The notes below the pieces were generated by a model. The model was not told where the DNA came from. It saw nothing but the letters and a program-made list of their open reading frames with translations, and made no database searches. This document shows positions 12,300-25,254 of a stretch of 64,000 nucleotides of DNA, piece by piece. A program made the translations under genes and the position numbers. Position 1 is the first letter of the stretch. The number at the start of each line of letters is the position of its first letter. The stretch spans positions 1,421,873 through 1,485,872 of the forward strand of contig JAJEKB010021880.1 of assembly GCA_022393335.1 (NCBI GenBank), read 5' to 3'. The DNA is from Macrotrachela quadricornifera (lineage: Eukaryota > Rotifera > Eurotatoria > Philodinida > Philodinidae).

Positions 12300-14610
12300 C
12301 TTAAAATAACCTATTATATAATTTATTGTTTTCAATTACAAAAAAATGTAAACTATTGGTGATTTGAAGATATTGATAACTACTAACTGACCTTTATCTA
12401 TATCGATAATACTTAAGCTCGAAAAGACATCGAAACTAATGTGATGTTATTGCTATTAATGATTTTCAGTAAGATCCTTAAATCCTATTAGTGAGAATAC
12501 TTAATTGATTGTATAAAAAATTGACGTAAATTATCCTAATGCTCTTGTATATCCAAATCATGAATATGGTACAAATTGAATATGTCCCTCTAGACAAGCC
12601 AAGGGCCACTAATATTTTAATCTTGTTATAAGCACGGTGAGAGGTTTCTTTTGATGTAAAAATATCTAGTATTTTCACTCAACAATATAAACACCTTCAT
12701 TATTAGTAATGAATGCGTTAATGCCTATTTTCCAAACTTCGTTTGAATGATTTTTCGATTTCTCGATAATCAATACTCGACACAATTTCGCATAGCATTT
12801 CGTAGTCGAGTGAAACTCCAGACATCATCTAGTTTTTAAAGTTATTCAAACGCCAAAACTTCAGGGCACAGGTTCGTGTCGCCGATACCCAAACAGTTAA
12901 TAACTTTCAAAATATAAATAATTTTGACACCATAATTTCATTTTTATATGAAAATAATAAACCTGCCATCAACAGATTAGAGATTTTAGGTTATTTGCTG
13001 CAAACAATCAAATAATTTTAATCGACCTTAAAAAGCAAAAACAAGTAAACACTTCTAAGATTAAAACTAGATCATTAATGATCAATTCGACTAGATCAAC
13101 AAAGATAATGCATAATGATTTATCTATTCCCTAGACTGTAAGTATAGGATCTAGAAACGGGAATTTATTTGCCTGCACGTACCGTTTTGTCGATAACATG
13201 GCACAAGTGACCACTTTTTCGGGCACAAATGAACATATCTTCTTATACTGCTCTTTATTTTAATGCTACATAAATAAATACTTTAAAAACGACATATAGG
13301 TAATAGAATTTGAACTAGGTAAGAAGTAAAAATTTTCAAGGTTTGATAAGTATTTTTATGAAAATATTTTTTGTTGTAGAATGAATCGATTGCATATCTA
13401 TGCATCAAACTTGTTTGTATACTTATTAATAGCCACAGAATATTTTGGATAATATGATTTTAATTAGATAATATCGTATTATTTGAATTGCATAATATTT
13501 ATTAATTTATTTGTGTGAAAAATTACTCTAAGTTAAATATTTGAAATATTTCTTAATAATATCTATATCATTATTTTATTGAATAAATATAAATAATGAC
13601 GTAACGTTAATTTTATTCTTGATATGGAAGAAGATGAAAAGAATATTAACAATAAAAATATGGAACGTTCATATACACAGAATACTACAGGACTTCGAAA
13701 ACAAATGTTGATCTATTGTTATATAATATGTGGTCGTTGTTCATCATCAGCAAATATTATTAATGCATGTATGAAAAGAACGACGATATGCTCGAAGGTC
13801 TTGTACGATAATTCAGAAAAGCAATATCCAAAATTAAAAGTTTCAAAAAGTATGTATTGAAATTTGATAGTTTTAAAATTTTAGGAGTTGCATTATTGTA
13901 AAACATTTTTAATAAATTTGTTCGTTTAATTGTTTTGCTATAGTACATATAAATAAAAGAGTTCAAAATCAATTTTAATGTGTGATGACAGCGATATTTA
14001 GTGTCACATTAAAAATTTTGAAGAACAGTTTAATGTTGACGAACTCGTTTATGTAAATGCATACATTTATCAAAAGTCAGTCTCTCAAGTAATATAAATT
14101 CAGAATAAAATTATGTAAAGATAATAAACAAATCAGAAAAAGAACTATCACAAAATAAATATCGGATGCTTTTACATTCTGAAAAGATTGATATTATTTT
14201 TATGCTACTAAAATGTCGGTAAATCGGAAGTACCAAAATGTTTGCCGATAATTTAGTTTTCTTATTACTGTCAGCAGCTGTACGATAAATCACACATTGT
14301 ATATCTACTGCTGTAATGCCTGAGCTTTTTGAATTATTTTAATGAACAGATTATTTAAAGTGACTATGATAAATATTATACTAATCTCGCCATATGAACA
14401 GAAATAGTATAAAAACAAGTACGACTTCAGAAAGGTAGGACTAATGAATGTTAGTTGTTTGAAAATGTAAACTTCAAATTATATTTTAGTCCTAGTTTAT
14501 TAACCAACAATGGTTGAAATAAATATATGTTAAGTATAGATCAAATTTGCGAGAAATATGTAATTTAAATAAATAAACATACGTTTATCCGTAGCTGTAT
14601 CTTTGAGATG
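12300..14610. other. AT-rich stretch with one dispersed repeat
   Basis: No supported gene. The 78-residue open frame at 13624-13860 (+) starts after a very AT-rich tract and is the only one with a mixed composition, but it has no recognisable domain. A degenerate repeat at 13137-13240 is listed separately. Confidence 0.4.
13137..13240 (+). repeat. Dispersed direct repeat, copy A
   Basis: Shares tctagaaac, ctgcacg and an exact aacatggcacaagtgacca block with 16240-16345 in the same orientation, about 3.1 kb away. The terminal-inverted-repeat element at 14614-16010 lies between them. Neither copy is part of a coding frame. Confidence 0.6.
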
Positions 14611-14613
14611 ATA

Positions 14614-16010
14614 CTACGAGGAAGGCAAAAAGTTCTGAGAATTTGCGAAAAGGACCGTGCCATATTTGGTGACCTATTCAGAATTAGTAAACCAAACACA
14701 CCATGTTGTAGAGCAAGTTGAGGAGCGTCGAATGCTATATAATAAATATTGTTTTCAAAAGCTTTTAAGGAAATTCGACTAGACTTACTGATAAGCGATC
14801 ATTCATTCAAAGACTCACCAACAACAAACTATCCGTAAAAAACGATAGTAGATCATCCAAAGGGCACATTTTTCTCTATCAGCAATAGAATGATCGAAAC
14901 CCACGAAAAAAAATTTTGAAGAAAATCGTGGTTAACCGCGAGTCCAATTACACCTGTTATTTTGAGCCTATGCTGTCAATAAATCAGTGTTGCGTCTACA
15001 TTTTTTTGTTTTCTTTTCTAAACCTGCAGCGATCTGCGTGATGTCACGATTGAAAGAATGAAAATTTTATTCTATAACCGAACCAAAATCCAAACAAAAA
15101 AATATATAAGCACACCACCGAAAATACACGCAAGAACAAAACAATATATATCTACTGCTTCCAATGCCTTTTCTCATGCATACATCACGTTCCAACACAT
15201 CCTCTCCCACTCATAATCAGAGGCGAACAATAAAATATGTGAGTGAAGGCAAAATATATGCGAGGAGAATGTGAATGAAACCAAACAAACATGAGAGAAA
15301 AGGATGCATCATGGCCAATGGCCATGACACACGAGTATAATATTTAACTTATTATGCTTCACTCAATTTATTTTGTGTTGATGCCCTTGGCAATCGGTAA
15401 GAGGAAGAAAGAAAAGTGAAGAGTTGACATATATCGTCTATATACACTTTCTCGCTGAGGCGGCCGACTAACTTGAAATGTCTATATCAAGAATGGAGCA
15501 AGAAAACTTTTTTCATTATCTTGCTACATCTTATAATTACTTGTTTTTAGTTTAAGTCCCTTTCATAGTTTGTTTCAATTCATTTTTTTAATTGCAAACC
15601 TGTTTTTAATTACATCGTTATTCTGTGTAACATGCTTTATCTCTTTAAATCTTTTCAGATTAATTTTGATTCCTGATTTTATTTACGTTGACAAGTGGAG
15701 ACATAGCTGATGGTACTTAGGTGTCGATGTATGTAAATAGTTAGACAGATAAGTAGATAAATAGATAGATACATAGTGAGATAGATAGCTAAATAGGTAG
15801 ATAGTTAATATTTTGAATGCATGACCAATTACCAGTAAATCCAGTCTAGTTCCCTCAAAAGTTTTTGAAAACAATATTTATTGTATAGCATTCGATGCTC
15901 CTCAACTTACTCTACAACACGATGTGTTTGGTTTACTGATTCTGAATAGGTCACTAAATTCGGCACGGTCCTTTTTGAAAACTCTCAGAACTTTTTGACC
16001 TCCCATAGTG
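14614..16010. mobile_element. TIR element, about 1.4 kb, non-autonomous
   Basis: Bases 14614 to about 14815 match the reverse complement of about 15815-16010 closely for about 200 bp, with shared blocks caaaaagttctgagaa and tgacctattcagaat. TA dinucleotides flank both ends, which fits Tc1/mariner-type insertion. The interior has no transposase-like frame. It contains GATA-like simple repeats at 15735-15800 and a tract with ggccaatggccatg at about 15310. The minus-strand open frame at 15683-15874 is only the right terminal repeat running into the simple repeat. Confidence 0.8.
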
Positions 16011-16239
16011 TATATTAACTATTATATGATAGGATAAGAACAAAGAGTAGTAGAACTGCTCTTATCTACTGATAATCATTTAAAATATAAAAATTCCATT
16101 GATTTTTATTTTAATCGAATAAATATTTGATTGACTATCAGTCATAGACAGTATAGCTGATAATGTGAAACACAACGAAAGATGATTTGTTTATAAATTA
16201 CGGCCTAGTCAATTCAATTAATATTTATTCCGTAGACTA

Positions 16240-16345
16240 AAAGGACATAGTCTAGAAACAAAAATTGATCTGTCTGCACGCATATCGTTTTTGTCAGTAA
16301 CATGGCACAAGTGACCATTTTTTCGGCACAGATAACTATTTTTTT
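16240..16345 (+). repeat. Dispersed direct repeat, copy B
   Basis: Second copy of the repeat at 13137-13240, same orientation, with the same order of blocks. It lies about 230 bp outside the right end of the 14614-16010 element. Confidence 0.6.
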
Positions 16346-16349
16346 GAGA

Positions 16350-17250
16350 CAAGGACCACATAACTATGGCACTAGAGATTATTTCGGTAAATATGGTACA
16401 AACGACCATATAGCACTTATAGTATAAATCAGCACATGATATATAATAAAACTTTGACAAGTGAATCAGTGCAAATAGAAAATTTGATGATGTCTGAAAA
16501 TGATAATACTTTAAATGTGATGTTTTTTTTTGAGTATAAACAGCGCTAATTTTATTAGCGCTTTTGTATTCAGAAATATTTTAGTATTAACTTTTTAATC
16601 TTAATCTTATAACTTTCTAACAAATGTATGACGTCATGCTGTCAGTCCAGGGCCAGATGAATCGATTGTCAATGAACGTTACTTGTTCTTATAAAACATT
16701 CTTAATATTTGATCATTAAAATTTAAAATTTGAAGTAGATGTGTCTCTTTCTACTTATTAATGTTTTCAATTTTTTTTAAATATATTAACTTTCTTCATT
16801 TGCGAGCTACGTCATCTATTTCCATTTATTGATAATCTGACTAAAAGGCATCATTAGTAATATATGTTTTTTTTTGTTTCTTATTTAACATTCCATTTTT
16901 CTTTTACATATCTTTATTCTTTAAAAGACTGCTTTATTAAATTAATTAAACATTCTTTTCAAGTTATTTGTTCTTGAAGGAAGCATATTCTGTTTTATTA
17001 CATTCCCTGGATAATACAAAAAACGAGGTAAAAAAAAAGATTAAGCCTTAGTTTTATTGAAAAACATTTTGAGAAGTTCAATTCGAAATGTAAAATCAAT
17101 ATGTAGAAATTAAGATGCAGGGAGAAAAAATTTAGTAAAATGTTTTAAACTGCGTCGCTATCTTAATTCATTTTTTTGAATCTTTTTTGAACAGATCTTT
17201 CTTCCATTATATTTAAAAATTCAGAACTATTTTCCTTCAACATATAAATG
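16350..17250. other. AT-rich gene-free stretch
   Basis: Nothing coding. A short hairpin (agcgctaattttattagcgct) lies at about 16541-16561. Confidence 0.4.
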
Positions 17251-17252
17251 GC

Positions 17253-18026
17253 GTTCTATAAGTAATGACTCCACTTTAACTTTTGCTGTATCCTTGTCAT
17301 ATCTAAAGGTAGAATATTTTTAATATATACATTTTGAAGAATAGCATCTTAGTTATCATTCAATATAAGTTTCACTCAATCAGTATGAACTGTAAGAAAA
17401 TGCCACGATGGTTAAAATATTGAAAAAACCCATCAAAACTTTTTTTGTAATAAACCACTCTTTCAGTACTTTTTAAATATTTTCCACGGTTTTTCATTCT
17501 TTGACTCGATTTTTTTCAAGGAATAGCCTGTGAAATTCTCCACATTATACAACAGAAAAATATCTTAAAAAAAAATTGTTCGAAGATTTGCAGTACTTCA
17601 CTTCGGAAAAATTCATTTTCACAAACAATCTTAAAAAAATTCTGACTTCTCTCTCTCTTGACTAAACAGATTTCACACTGTTTCTAAATATTCTTTTGAA
17701 GAGGTTTTTTTCTGTTAGACTTTGTGGTGAACTTTCACAGGCTATCTTCTGACAAAAATCGAGTCAAAGCATGAAAAACAGTAAGAAATATTCAAAAAAA
17801 TACTGAAAAAGTGGTTTATCACAGAAAAAAAGGGAAAAATTTGATAAATGTTTTTTAATACTTTAACCAATATGGCATTTTCTCACAGTTCATACTGATT
17901 GAATAAAACTTATATTGAATGATAAGTTAGATACTACTCTTCAAAATATAAATATTAAAAATCACTCCATCTTTGGATATGACAAAGGTACAGCAAAAAT
18001 TAAAATGGGGTTATTACGTATGAAAC
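17253..18026. mobile_element. Foldback / long-TIR element, copy 2
   Basis: Arms of about 290-300 bp (17253 to about 17545, and about 17725-18026) are reverse complements with moderate divergence. The outer ends align as gttctataagtaatgac against gtttcatacgtaataac. The interior of about 180 bp has no gene. The arms align in order with those of the element at 1902-2655, so both belong to one family and this copy defines the family ends better. Confidence 0.8.
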
Positions 18027-18125
18027 ATCCATTATTTCATAGAATATATCTTTTTAGAAATTTTAGTATTTAAATAGAGTATTATTGCTGTCTAAATTTT
18101 TATCAACGATATTTTATGATGAATA

Positions 18126-19023
18126 CAGGTGTTTGCAAAAAAACTTGGAAAATTTTTTTTTTCAAAACTAGGGGTATTACTTTATCTTTACTTTATTAAT
18201 AAAGATAAAGATTTACTTTATCTTTTTTTTATAAAGAATAAAGGTAAAGAAGTAAAGATAAAGAAATAAAGATAAAGATTTACTTTATCTTTTTTTTTTA
18301 TAAAGAATAAAGATAATCTTTATTTTCAAAATAGAGATAAAGAAATAAAGATAAAGTAAGTCTTTATATTTATAAAATAAAGATAAAATAAAGAATAAAG
18401 GCATATTTTTTCATGTAATAGGCACATATGTAAATACCCTATATACCAGTAGAATACGTTAATTAGTATTCTTTCAAAGTGCCATCATCACTTCCATGTG
18501 TCCTATCATCAAAAAATAAAGATTTCACATAAAAACATGTATGCGAAAAATGTTATTACATATGGTATTTAAGAATATAATACGATAATATTTTGTGAGC
18601 TATTTCAACAGAACAAACAAAATAAGTTTTGAGAGAAAAAAAGATTCTTTATTCTTTATTTTAACTTTATTTTATAAAGAATAAAGATTTTCTAATTTTT
18701 TTATCTTTATGCTTAATTATAAAGAAAATAAAAATAAAGTAATACCCCTATTCAAAACAGCCGTTTCTCTACTATTATAAGCAACTACAAAAGTAATTTT
18801 TTGAGGGATAAATCCTCGACAGATATACTACACGTTGTATACGTAGAAGTGTAATTTCTTTCCTCTTCGATATTTTTATAAATCAGCCAAAAGAATATGA
18901 AATTATTTTGTTACATAGAGCTCGTCGTGGGCTATCTACCACACTATAAAACAATTCGAACAACACTTGTATAGAAGAAGATATCTGTGAAAGAAGGTTT
19001 CCAAGTTTTTTTGCAAACACCTG
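18126..19023. mobile_element. Mariner-like MITE, split by a nested element
   Basis: Perfect terminal repeats CAGGTGTTTGCAAAAAAACT at 18126 and its complement ending at 19023, each flanked by TA (18124-18125, 19024-19025), the Tc1/mariner target duplication. Without the nested 582-bp insert and one copy of its 8-bp duplication the element is about 308 bp. No coding capacity. Confidence 0.85.
18169..18750. mobile_element. hAT-like MITE nested in the mariner MITE
   Basis: Terminal repeats TAGGGGTATTACTTTAT at 18169 and the reverse complement ending at 18750. They are flanked by a perfect 8-bp duplication TTCAAAAC (18161-18168 and 18751-18758). An 8-bp duplication with TAGGG-type ends is the hAT signature. 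The interior is mostly AAAGATA/TATCTTT-rich low-complexity DNA that can fold on itself. There is no transposase, so it must have been moved in trans. Confidence 0.85.
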
Positions 19024-19025
19024 TA

Positions 19026-19710
19026 TATGTGAGCCATGTATGACACCTGGAAGAAATTATGTTCTTACAATGTATTGTGTTTATACTACTAAAAAAAGCA
19101 TATGAAATCATTATTCAAATTGAGGAGATACAATTTATGCGCCTTATAAAAAAATATGACATATTTATGATTAAGCAACTTTAATTTGTTTAATATATAA
19201 AACATGAAATTCTTTTTTTTTAAGTATTAAATCATTAACAGATCTCAACATCTATAAAATAATTAATATTTACTAACTATAAAAATAGACATCATTTTTG
19301 ACATAAGTCAGTTAGAAAAAAAGGACATTTTTACTCCATAGTAGGATAATACAGATTGACTTCTGCTGCAAATTCTGTATTTATATAAGTAAGAATTAAT
19401 TTTCTAAGAAAGATTTATGATATTTTCGAGAGTGTAAGATTCATATCTCTCCAGTTCATTTTTATTTTTATTGAATATTAAAACGTTTCGTGTAAACTCA
19501 ACATTAATTAAGAGAAAACGAGTTGATTCAAAATGTTTCTTTCAATCTTTTAGTATTATCAATAAATAATATATAAAAACTCAGTTGAAAAGAGATTGAA
19601 AGGATTTTGTTATATACTAAACAAATTTTCGTACTGTTTAATAATTAGGGCAATGCAGTAGTAGTGAGCCTGATATCGTACTTTCGGATAGATCGATTGG
19701 AACATTTTTA
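19026..19710. other. AT-rich gene-free stretch
   Basis: No coding region, no repeat partner found within the window. Confidence 0.4.
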
Positions 19711-19714
19711 ATTT

Positions 19715-20281
19715 GTTATGAATAGATAGAGCATTTTTCGCTCTGTTTTTCTTTGCTATTTAATCCTTATTCTACTAACATCATAAGAATAAAATGAAAG
19801 AAAAGAATTGGCTTCTATTATTACATAATATGTTGTATTAAAAAAACAAAATATACAAGCACAAGATGCAGTGTGAAAAGAGAAGACAATTTATAAAGGA
19901 CTGCTTATTTTATAGTTGCACTTTTTATTTTCAAAATAAGCAAAACTCTGTGCGACCGATTTTCGACGTTGAGGAAATGAGATTATTTTTTGGTAAAAGA
20001 TGAATTCGTATTTTTCTATCGCATCTTTTTATAATTCTTCTTTGTAAATTGTCTTCTCTTTTCACGCTGCATCTTGTAGTATATTTTGTTTTTTCTAATA
20101 CAACTTTTTAAGTGATAATAAAATGAAATATAAAAATATCCCGTTCAATATGATCTAATACTATCAGCTAGTTTGCAACAAAACCAGTTCTTATCTTTTA
20201 TTTTATTATTATGATACCAGTAAAATAGTAATCAAATAGCATAGAAAAATAGAGCGAAAGATGTTCTATCTGTTCATAAAA
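19715..20281. mobile_element. Foldback element, about 570 bp
   Basis: The left arm (19715 to about 19900) pairs with the right arm (about 20045-20281) as a reverse complement. The inner part (tgcagtgtgaaaagagaagac against its complement) is best conserved and the outer part is more diverged. The loop of about 150 bp is non-coding. Confidence 0.75.
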
Positions 20282-20284
20282 AAA

Positions 20285-21005
20285 GAAAATTTTTCATACG
20301 TTTATTTCTACAATTCATCAAACATTCTCAATAGAATTTTGACTAATTAACAAGAAAGACAAAGAAATATCCTTATTTCATAAGTAGATTTATTTAGTTG
20401 TTAGACAGTCACAATCTTTGATTCATTGACTTTTGATAAGGTCTTATACATCAACCGATGACAATTAGCACTTGTAAGTAGATCCAAGCTCACTCAAACA
20501 TGTTATTTACAACAATCTATGTCTCATTGTTCTTAGATGAATATAGTTAATGAAAATGAAAAAATTTTAACATACCTAAAAAAATTGAAGTAGACAGAAA
20601 TTTCTTTTGTAAAGACAGCACTCTAAGGCATTTCACTGTCCAATGACCAAATCAGGATGCGTACGAAGTTTAATTTTCTTTTATCTTTCTTCATCAATGA
20701 ATCGAATATTTTTAAAGAATATCTAACCATTTATAAATATGAAATGAGCTAAACAAGTTAGACAACTGATAGATTTAAAAAAAGATGAGAGGATTAAGAA
20801 CAATTTTCATAAACTTTTTCACTGATAAAAGTGATGAAAAACTTTGAAGTATTTCATCGAAGCAAATAGAATGCAATCCTATAGGATGCCGAAATAATCT
20901 TTTGTTTAACAATAGAAAAAAAATATTTAAAGATAAATTCTATCTTTTTCAAATGATATAATATAGATTAGAGTCAAAATACAATCATCTTTTCAACAAC
21001 AAAAG
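20285..21005. other. Upstream region of the GPCR gene
   Basis: AT-rich, no gene. A TATA-like tract (atgatataatatag) lies about 55 bp before the GPCR start codon, but such tracts are common in this sequence, so I do not call a promoter. Confidence 0.3.
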
Positions 21006-21011
21006 ATTAAA

Positions 21012-22078
21012 ATGGCTTCATCATTTATTGCATCGATTGATTTCGCTAAAAAAGAAATCGTTACTTATTTTGTTATTCCCATGTTCATCATAAGTATTAT
21101 TGGTGGATGTCTTAATATTATTGTTCTTCTCAGTCTTCGAACATTTCGACAAAGTTCATGTGCATTTTATTTAACCATTAAATCAATTTACGACATTGGA
21201 CAAACTGTCGGAGCCATGTTGCCTTATATTATGCGTTGGGGACTTGGAACAGATTGGGGTCTATCATCATTATTCTTTTGTAAAATAAGAAATAGCATGT
21301 CTACTATATTCGCATTAGGTTCAATGACATGCTTATGTTTAGCAATTATTGATCAATATTTTGCTACTTGTTTTCGTGTCCGTTGGCAACAATGGTGTAA
21401 TATTAAATTAGCTCATTATCTTACTGCAATAATTTCTATTATTTGGATTTTACAAGGAATTCCATATATTGTATTTTATAATCATATTATTTCACCTTCA
21501 ACAAATACAACTACATGTGATATCACAAATAATAAATTCAATGAGTATCTGACTTATGGTTGTTATTTTACTTTTTTCAATCTGTTACCATTCATAGCAA
21601 TTATATTTGGATCAATGGCTTATTATAATGCAAGACATTTATCTCGTCGAACAGTTCCTCTTGTTCGACGTGAATTAGACAAACAATTAACAGCGATAGT
21701 TCTTGTTCAAGTTTTCGTTAATTTCTGTGCTGTATTACCATTCAGCATCGTCTATATGTTTAGAAGAATTACCTCAAATCAGAGTGATCCTGTATTTCAA
21801 GCCAAAAGTAGTTTGGCATCAACTATCACTTTGAGTTTTTTCTATTTGAACTGTACGGTAAGAATTTCATCTACAATAATCCATTCTATGAAATAGTAAT
21901 ATCTTTTACCATTTTTTCTTCTGTATTATTTTAGAGTCCATTTTACACATATGTTTGTGTGTCAAAACGATTTCGTCAACAATTAAAGTATGTTTTGTTC
22001 CAAATGCACATCAAACGATGTCGACGCAACAAAATAGTTCCAAATCCAATAGCACTGGAAATAACGACAAGCGTTTAA
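21012..22078 (+). CDS. Rhodopsin-class GPCR (orphan, bdelloid type)
   Basis: Two exons, 21012-21857 and 21935-22078, joined by a 77-bp GT-AG intron, give 329 residues. Seven membrane segments are visible: TM1 with GGCLNII (Asn 1.50), TM3 after a conserved Cys (LFFCKIR) ending in DQY in place of DRY, TM4 with the invariant Trp (IIWILQG), an extracellular loop 2 Cys (TTTCDIT), TM5, TM6 (KQLTAIVLVQ) and TM7 reading NCTSPFYTYV, a variant NPxxY. The intron falls exactly inside TM7, so an unspliced reading would truncate the receptor. A basic tail (KRFRQQLK) follows. The first Met is preceded by AT-rich DNA and fits a free N-terminus. It probably binds a peptide or small ligand at the plasma membrane; the ligand is unknown. 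A foldback element begins about 70 bp after the stop. Confidence 0.92.
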
Positions 22079-22149
22079 TCGCGAATCTTGCTTATTATTT
22101 TTTCAATTAATATATTATTTGATGTTGTAAAGTATTGTGCAAAATAAAA

Positions 22150-23100
22150 ATAATATTTGAAGTAAATTGACAATAGACATTTCTTTTATTAAACTATAAA
22201 AAAAAGGAAAGCTTTTCATTTCAGCAGTATCTCATCATCAGTGCTTACAACTAAAGATATACACGTAATACTATAAATACTATTGTGCGTTTTCAACTAT
22301 AGTGCTCTCCACTGTTTTTTGAATAATTCAAGAACAGAAAGAGTTAGAGAGCTGTAGTTTTCATCAATCAAAAGAGAAGACATTGGGGCAACTTTTTTTT
22401 CTGATATTATATAAGACAGAATCATTTTAAAATCAATTATTTCAGCAAAATATTGCAAAAAAATGCGCGAAAACGATCTTTCATTCCGATAAAGTTTTGA
22501 TTTTCACATGTGACTTCGATAGAGGAATTTCATATCTATACTTCAAAATATAATTCGAATTATTATCTTCCTACGTCTTAATATTGCGAAATTAAATCTT
22601 CTATTTGCTCGTCCAAAAAGATATGGATTTCTTTTAATTTCTAAGCAAAATTTTCTATATTTAGCCAAAATTTTACTTGAACAATATATCGTTTTCATGC
22701 ATTTTTTGCAGAAATAATTGATTTTAAAATGAGTTTGTCTTGTATAATATCGGAAAAAAAGTTGTCTCTATGTCTCCTCTCTTGGTTGATGTAAATCGCA
22801 GTTCTGTTGACCTTTCCGTTCTTGAATTATGTAAAAAACAATTGAGAGCACTATATTTTGAAAAAGATAATAGTTTTCTTTTCTTTTACTATTCCTTTTG
22901 AATAATGTAAATATTGAGTGACATGACGTCGATTTTTGAAATGTTCGGAACAAAAAGAAAAGACAATTAGTATTTATAGTATTACATAAATCTTTAGTTA
23001 CAAGCATTGATGATGAGATCTGAGTGACATGGAAAGCTTTATTTTTTTTATAGTTTAATAAAAGAAACGTCTATCATCAATTTACATCAAATATTCTTTT
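22150..23100. mobile_element. Foldback element just downstream of the GPCR
   Basis: The left arm from 22150 (gacaatagacatttctttta...) pairs with the right arm ending about 23100. Matches continue inward through ctatagtgctctc at about 22300 and the acttttttttctgatattat block at about 22390-22420. Total arm length is 300-400 bp with gaps. It lies in the 3' flank of the GPCR and could contribute its polyadenylation signals. No transposase. Confidence 0.75.
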
Positions 23101-23269
23101 CCGTGTACAGGATTTACTGCTGTAAACAATTTTCACAAGGCGCGCTTTGCTTATATGCGAATTTCAAAAGAAATTAATTAAAATATTTATATGTTCACAA
23201 CTATTTTTCTTTTTATGGTCATCTTCCCTTACTCTTATTAAGGATGTAAGTGATTTACAAAAAGAAGAA

Positions 23270-25120
23270 TTATATCGAATTGCTCTTTTTCCATGTCGCT
23301 ATAACTGGTCGAAAACCGTTAGTCAACCACGGTTAACCATCTGGTTAACTGGGGGGTTTATAGTTTGGTTAACGGGAATAAATCGCGATCCTTGGACTTG
23401 ATATTTTTGTATTTCTTATTACATGAATATTTTTCAACTCTTAGAAAATCCAGGGGTCGCAGCAGGGGGGTATGATAAAGAAGGATTTTATGAAGGAATT
23501 TTTTTAAAAAAAAGAAGGAAATTCGAACAGAAGAAGGAACAGAAGAAATTTTTCTGCAGTACAGCGTTGTAACGAATAAATTGAATACGACGTTCAATAA
23601 GAAAAGATAAGAATGAGCTCAGGCGAGTAAAGTAATTTTCGAATCATTATTTTGCCAAGTTATGAGACCGTTCTCTCGGTTTTTTACTGAATGCGAACAG
23701 AGAACGAATTTCAAAGATGAACAGTTATTTCCTCAGTCACGCAATGTCCATGCATGTTGTTGTCGTCCGCATGTCTCAATGACTCGTTCGGTAGTTTTAC
23801 AGATCACGCATATCCCTTACTAGAGCCTGTCGAGTCCAACGCGTATCTGAATTCAAGCGAATTTGGATCCGGTTTGGCTCTTAAAATTTTGTGTTAACTG
23901 AGTCCAAGCTCAGGTTTGGACATTCTTAGACTCGTTAGGTTCAACTTCTTATCCACATGCGTTACAATGCTGTGTAAAGATTGTGAAAATTCGTGTATTA
24001 TCGAATCTATCCGTTAATGGGATGTCAAATATGTGCAGTAGCATTCTCGTTCTATGCTCATAAAATAGGTAACACAATGCATAGTGGCCATTTCCATCTG
24101 CCACTTTCACATATAGCGCGAGCGCAACGAAAAGTTAGTCTAAATATCATCCCCACCTTGATGTGACAAATCGAAGGTGGTTCAAAGTTAAGTTTATTGG
24201 ACAACTTAGCTTTTAGTGCTCAAAGTTGAATATAACTCGACACTATCTTTCTATTTGTGAAAAGATATTTTCTATCACCCGATATTTCTGATATATCCTA
24301 GCTGCTTTAAAATGCTTTACGACTTCATCGAACTAGACGCACTTTTTCGAGTTCTCCTTTTGAATAGGGCTCCTGTGTGAGTTGTGTGATTTTTACGTTT
24401 CCCATCAAGTTGGGTTAACTAGAAAAGTTTCCAGTTTCTTGATCGAAGCGCACTGTACCATATACTTTTCAAGTTTGCCGATAGACACAGAGTTCAATTA
24501 TGACTTTTAAGTCTTTCGACCAGAAAAGTCAAAAATCGCCGCTATAATTTGAACTCAATTGAAAAAGTTGAAAAACATATTAAAAACTATAGTTTGATTG
24601 GGAAGATCCAAGGTCATATCTGATACTGGTTGACTAACTTAATTGGTATAGAAAATTGGACGTTGATTTTTAGTTGAGCTGAAATTAACTTACACGTGCC
24701 ATCCCCGTTCTCGTTCACATGCACTGTCATTGCGTACTACTGAGTGTAATTTGCTTTTCTGCTTATTTCCATCAACAACGATGCCAATAAAAACTGTGCA
24801 TATTTAGTTCTACTGAGCGACAATCTCAATCAATACGTGATGGAAGGTTACTTGCGTAGGCATCTATAAAACCATGGTTATGATATAATCCAGCTTCGGT
24901 TATGCTTCGTCACTGAGTATGTCAGACATTTTTAGCAATGATCGAATTCCAGAGAAGCACCATCTTGCGTATCTCACCCTGAATATGGATGCCACGTAAA
25001 TTGAAGTTTCATATACGTACCTTATTCCAAGCTTACGGGCTTTTCGCTAGACTTATGGTAAATTAAACATTTTCTGAGGTTTTAAGTCTTCCCAATTAGT
25101 GTCGGACAGTGACTAGGTAA
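23270..25120. other. Gene-free block of higher GC than its surroundings
   Basis: From about 23600 to 25100 the base composition is more balanced than the flanks, yet no long open frame exists on either strand. Near 23325-23375 the palindromic word ggttaac occurs four times in about 50 bp. A hairpin ccacctt...aaggtgg lies at about 24150-24182. Purine-rich gaaggaa tracts bound the block on both sides (23480-23545 and 25160-25245), in the same orientation. It may be old transposon filler. Confidence 0.4.
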
Positions 25121-25254
25121 TGTTAAGAATTTGTTTTTGATGCTTCTAAGAGTCTATACGTATAAAAAGTGAAAAAGAAGGAAAAGAAAGATTTTAGGAG
25201 AAAAGAAGGACATTGTGAAAAAAGAAGGAAAGAAGGAGCTCTGCGAGACGTGAG

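Noticed and set aside
18169..18420. AAAGATA-rich tract considered as a telomere-like array
   Set aside because: Units are irregular, occur in both orientations and lie inside an element with defined ends and an 8-bp target duplication.
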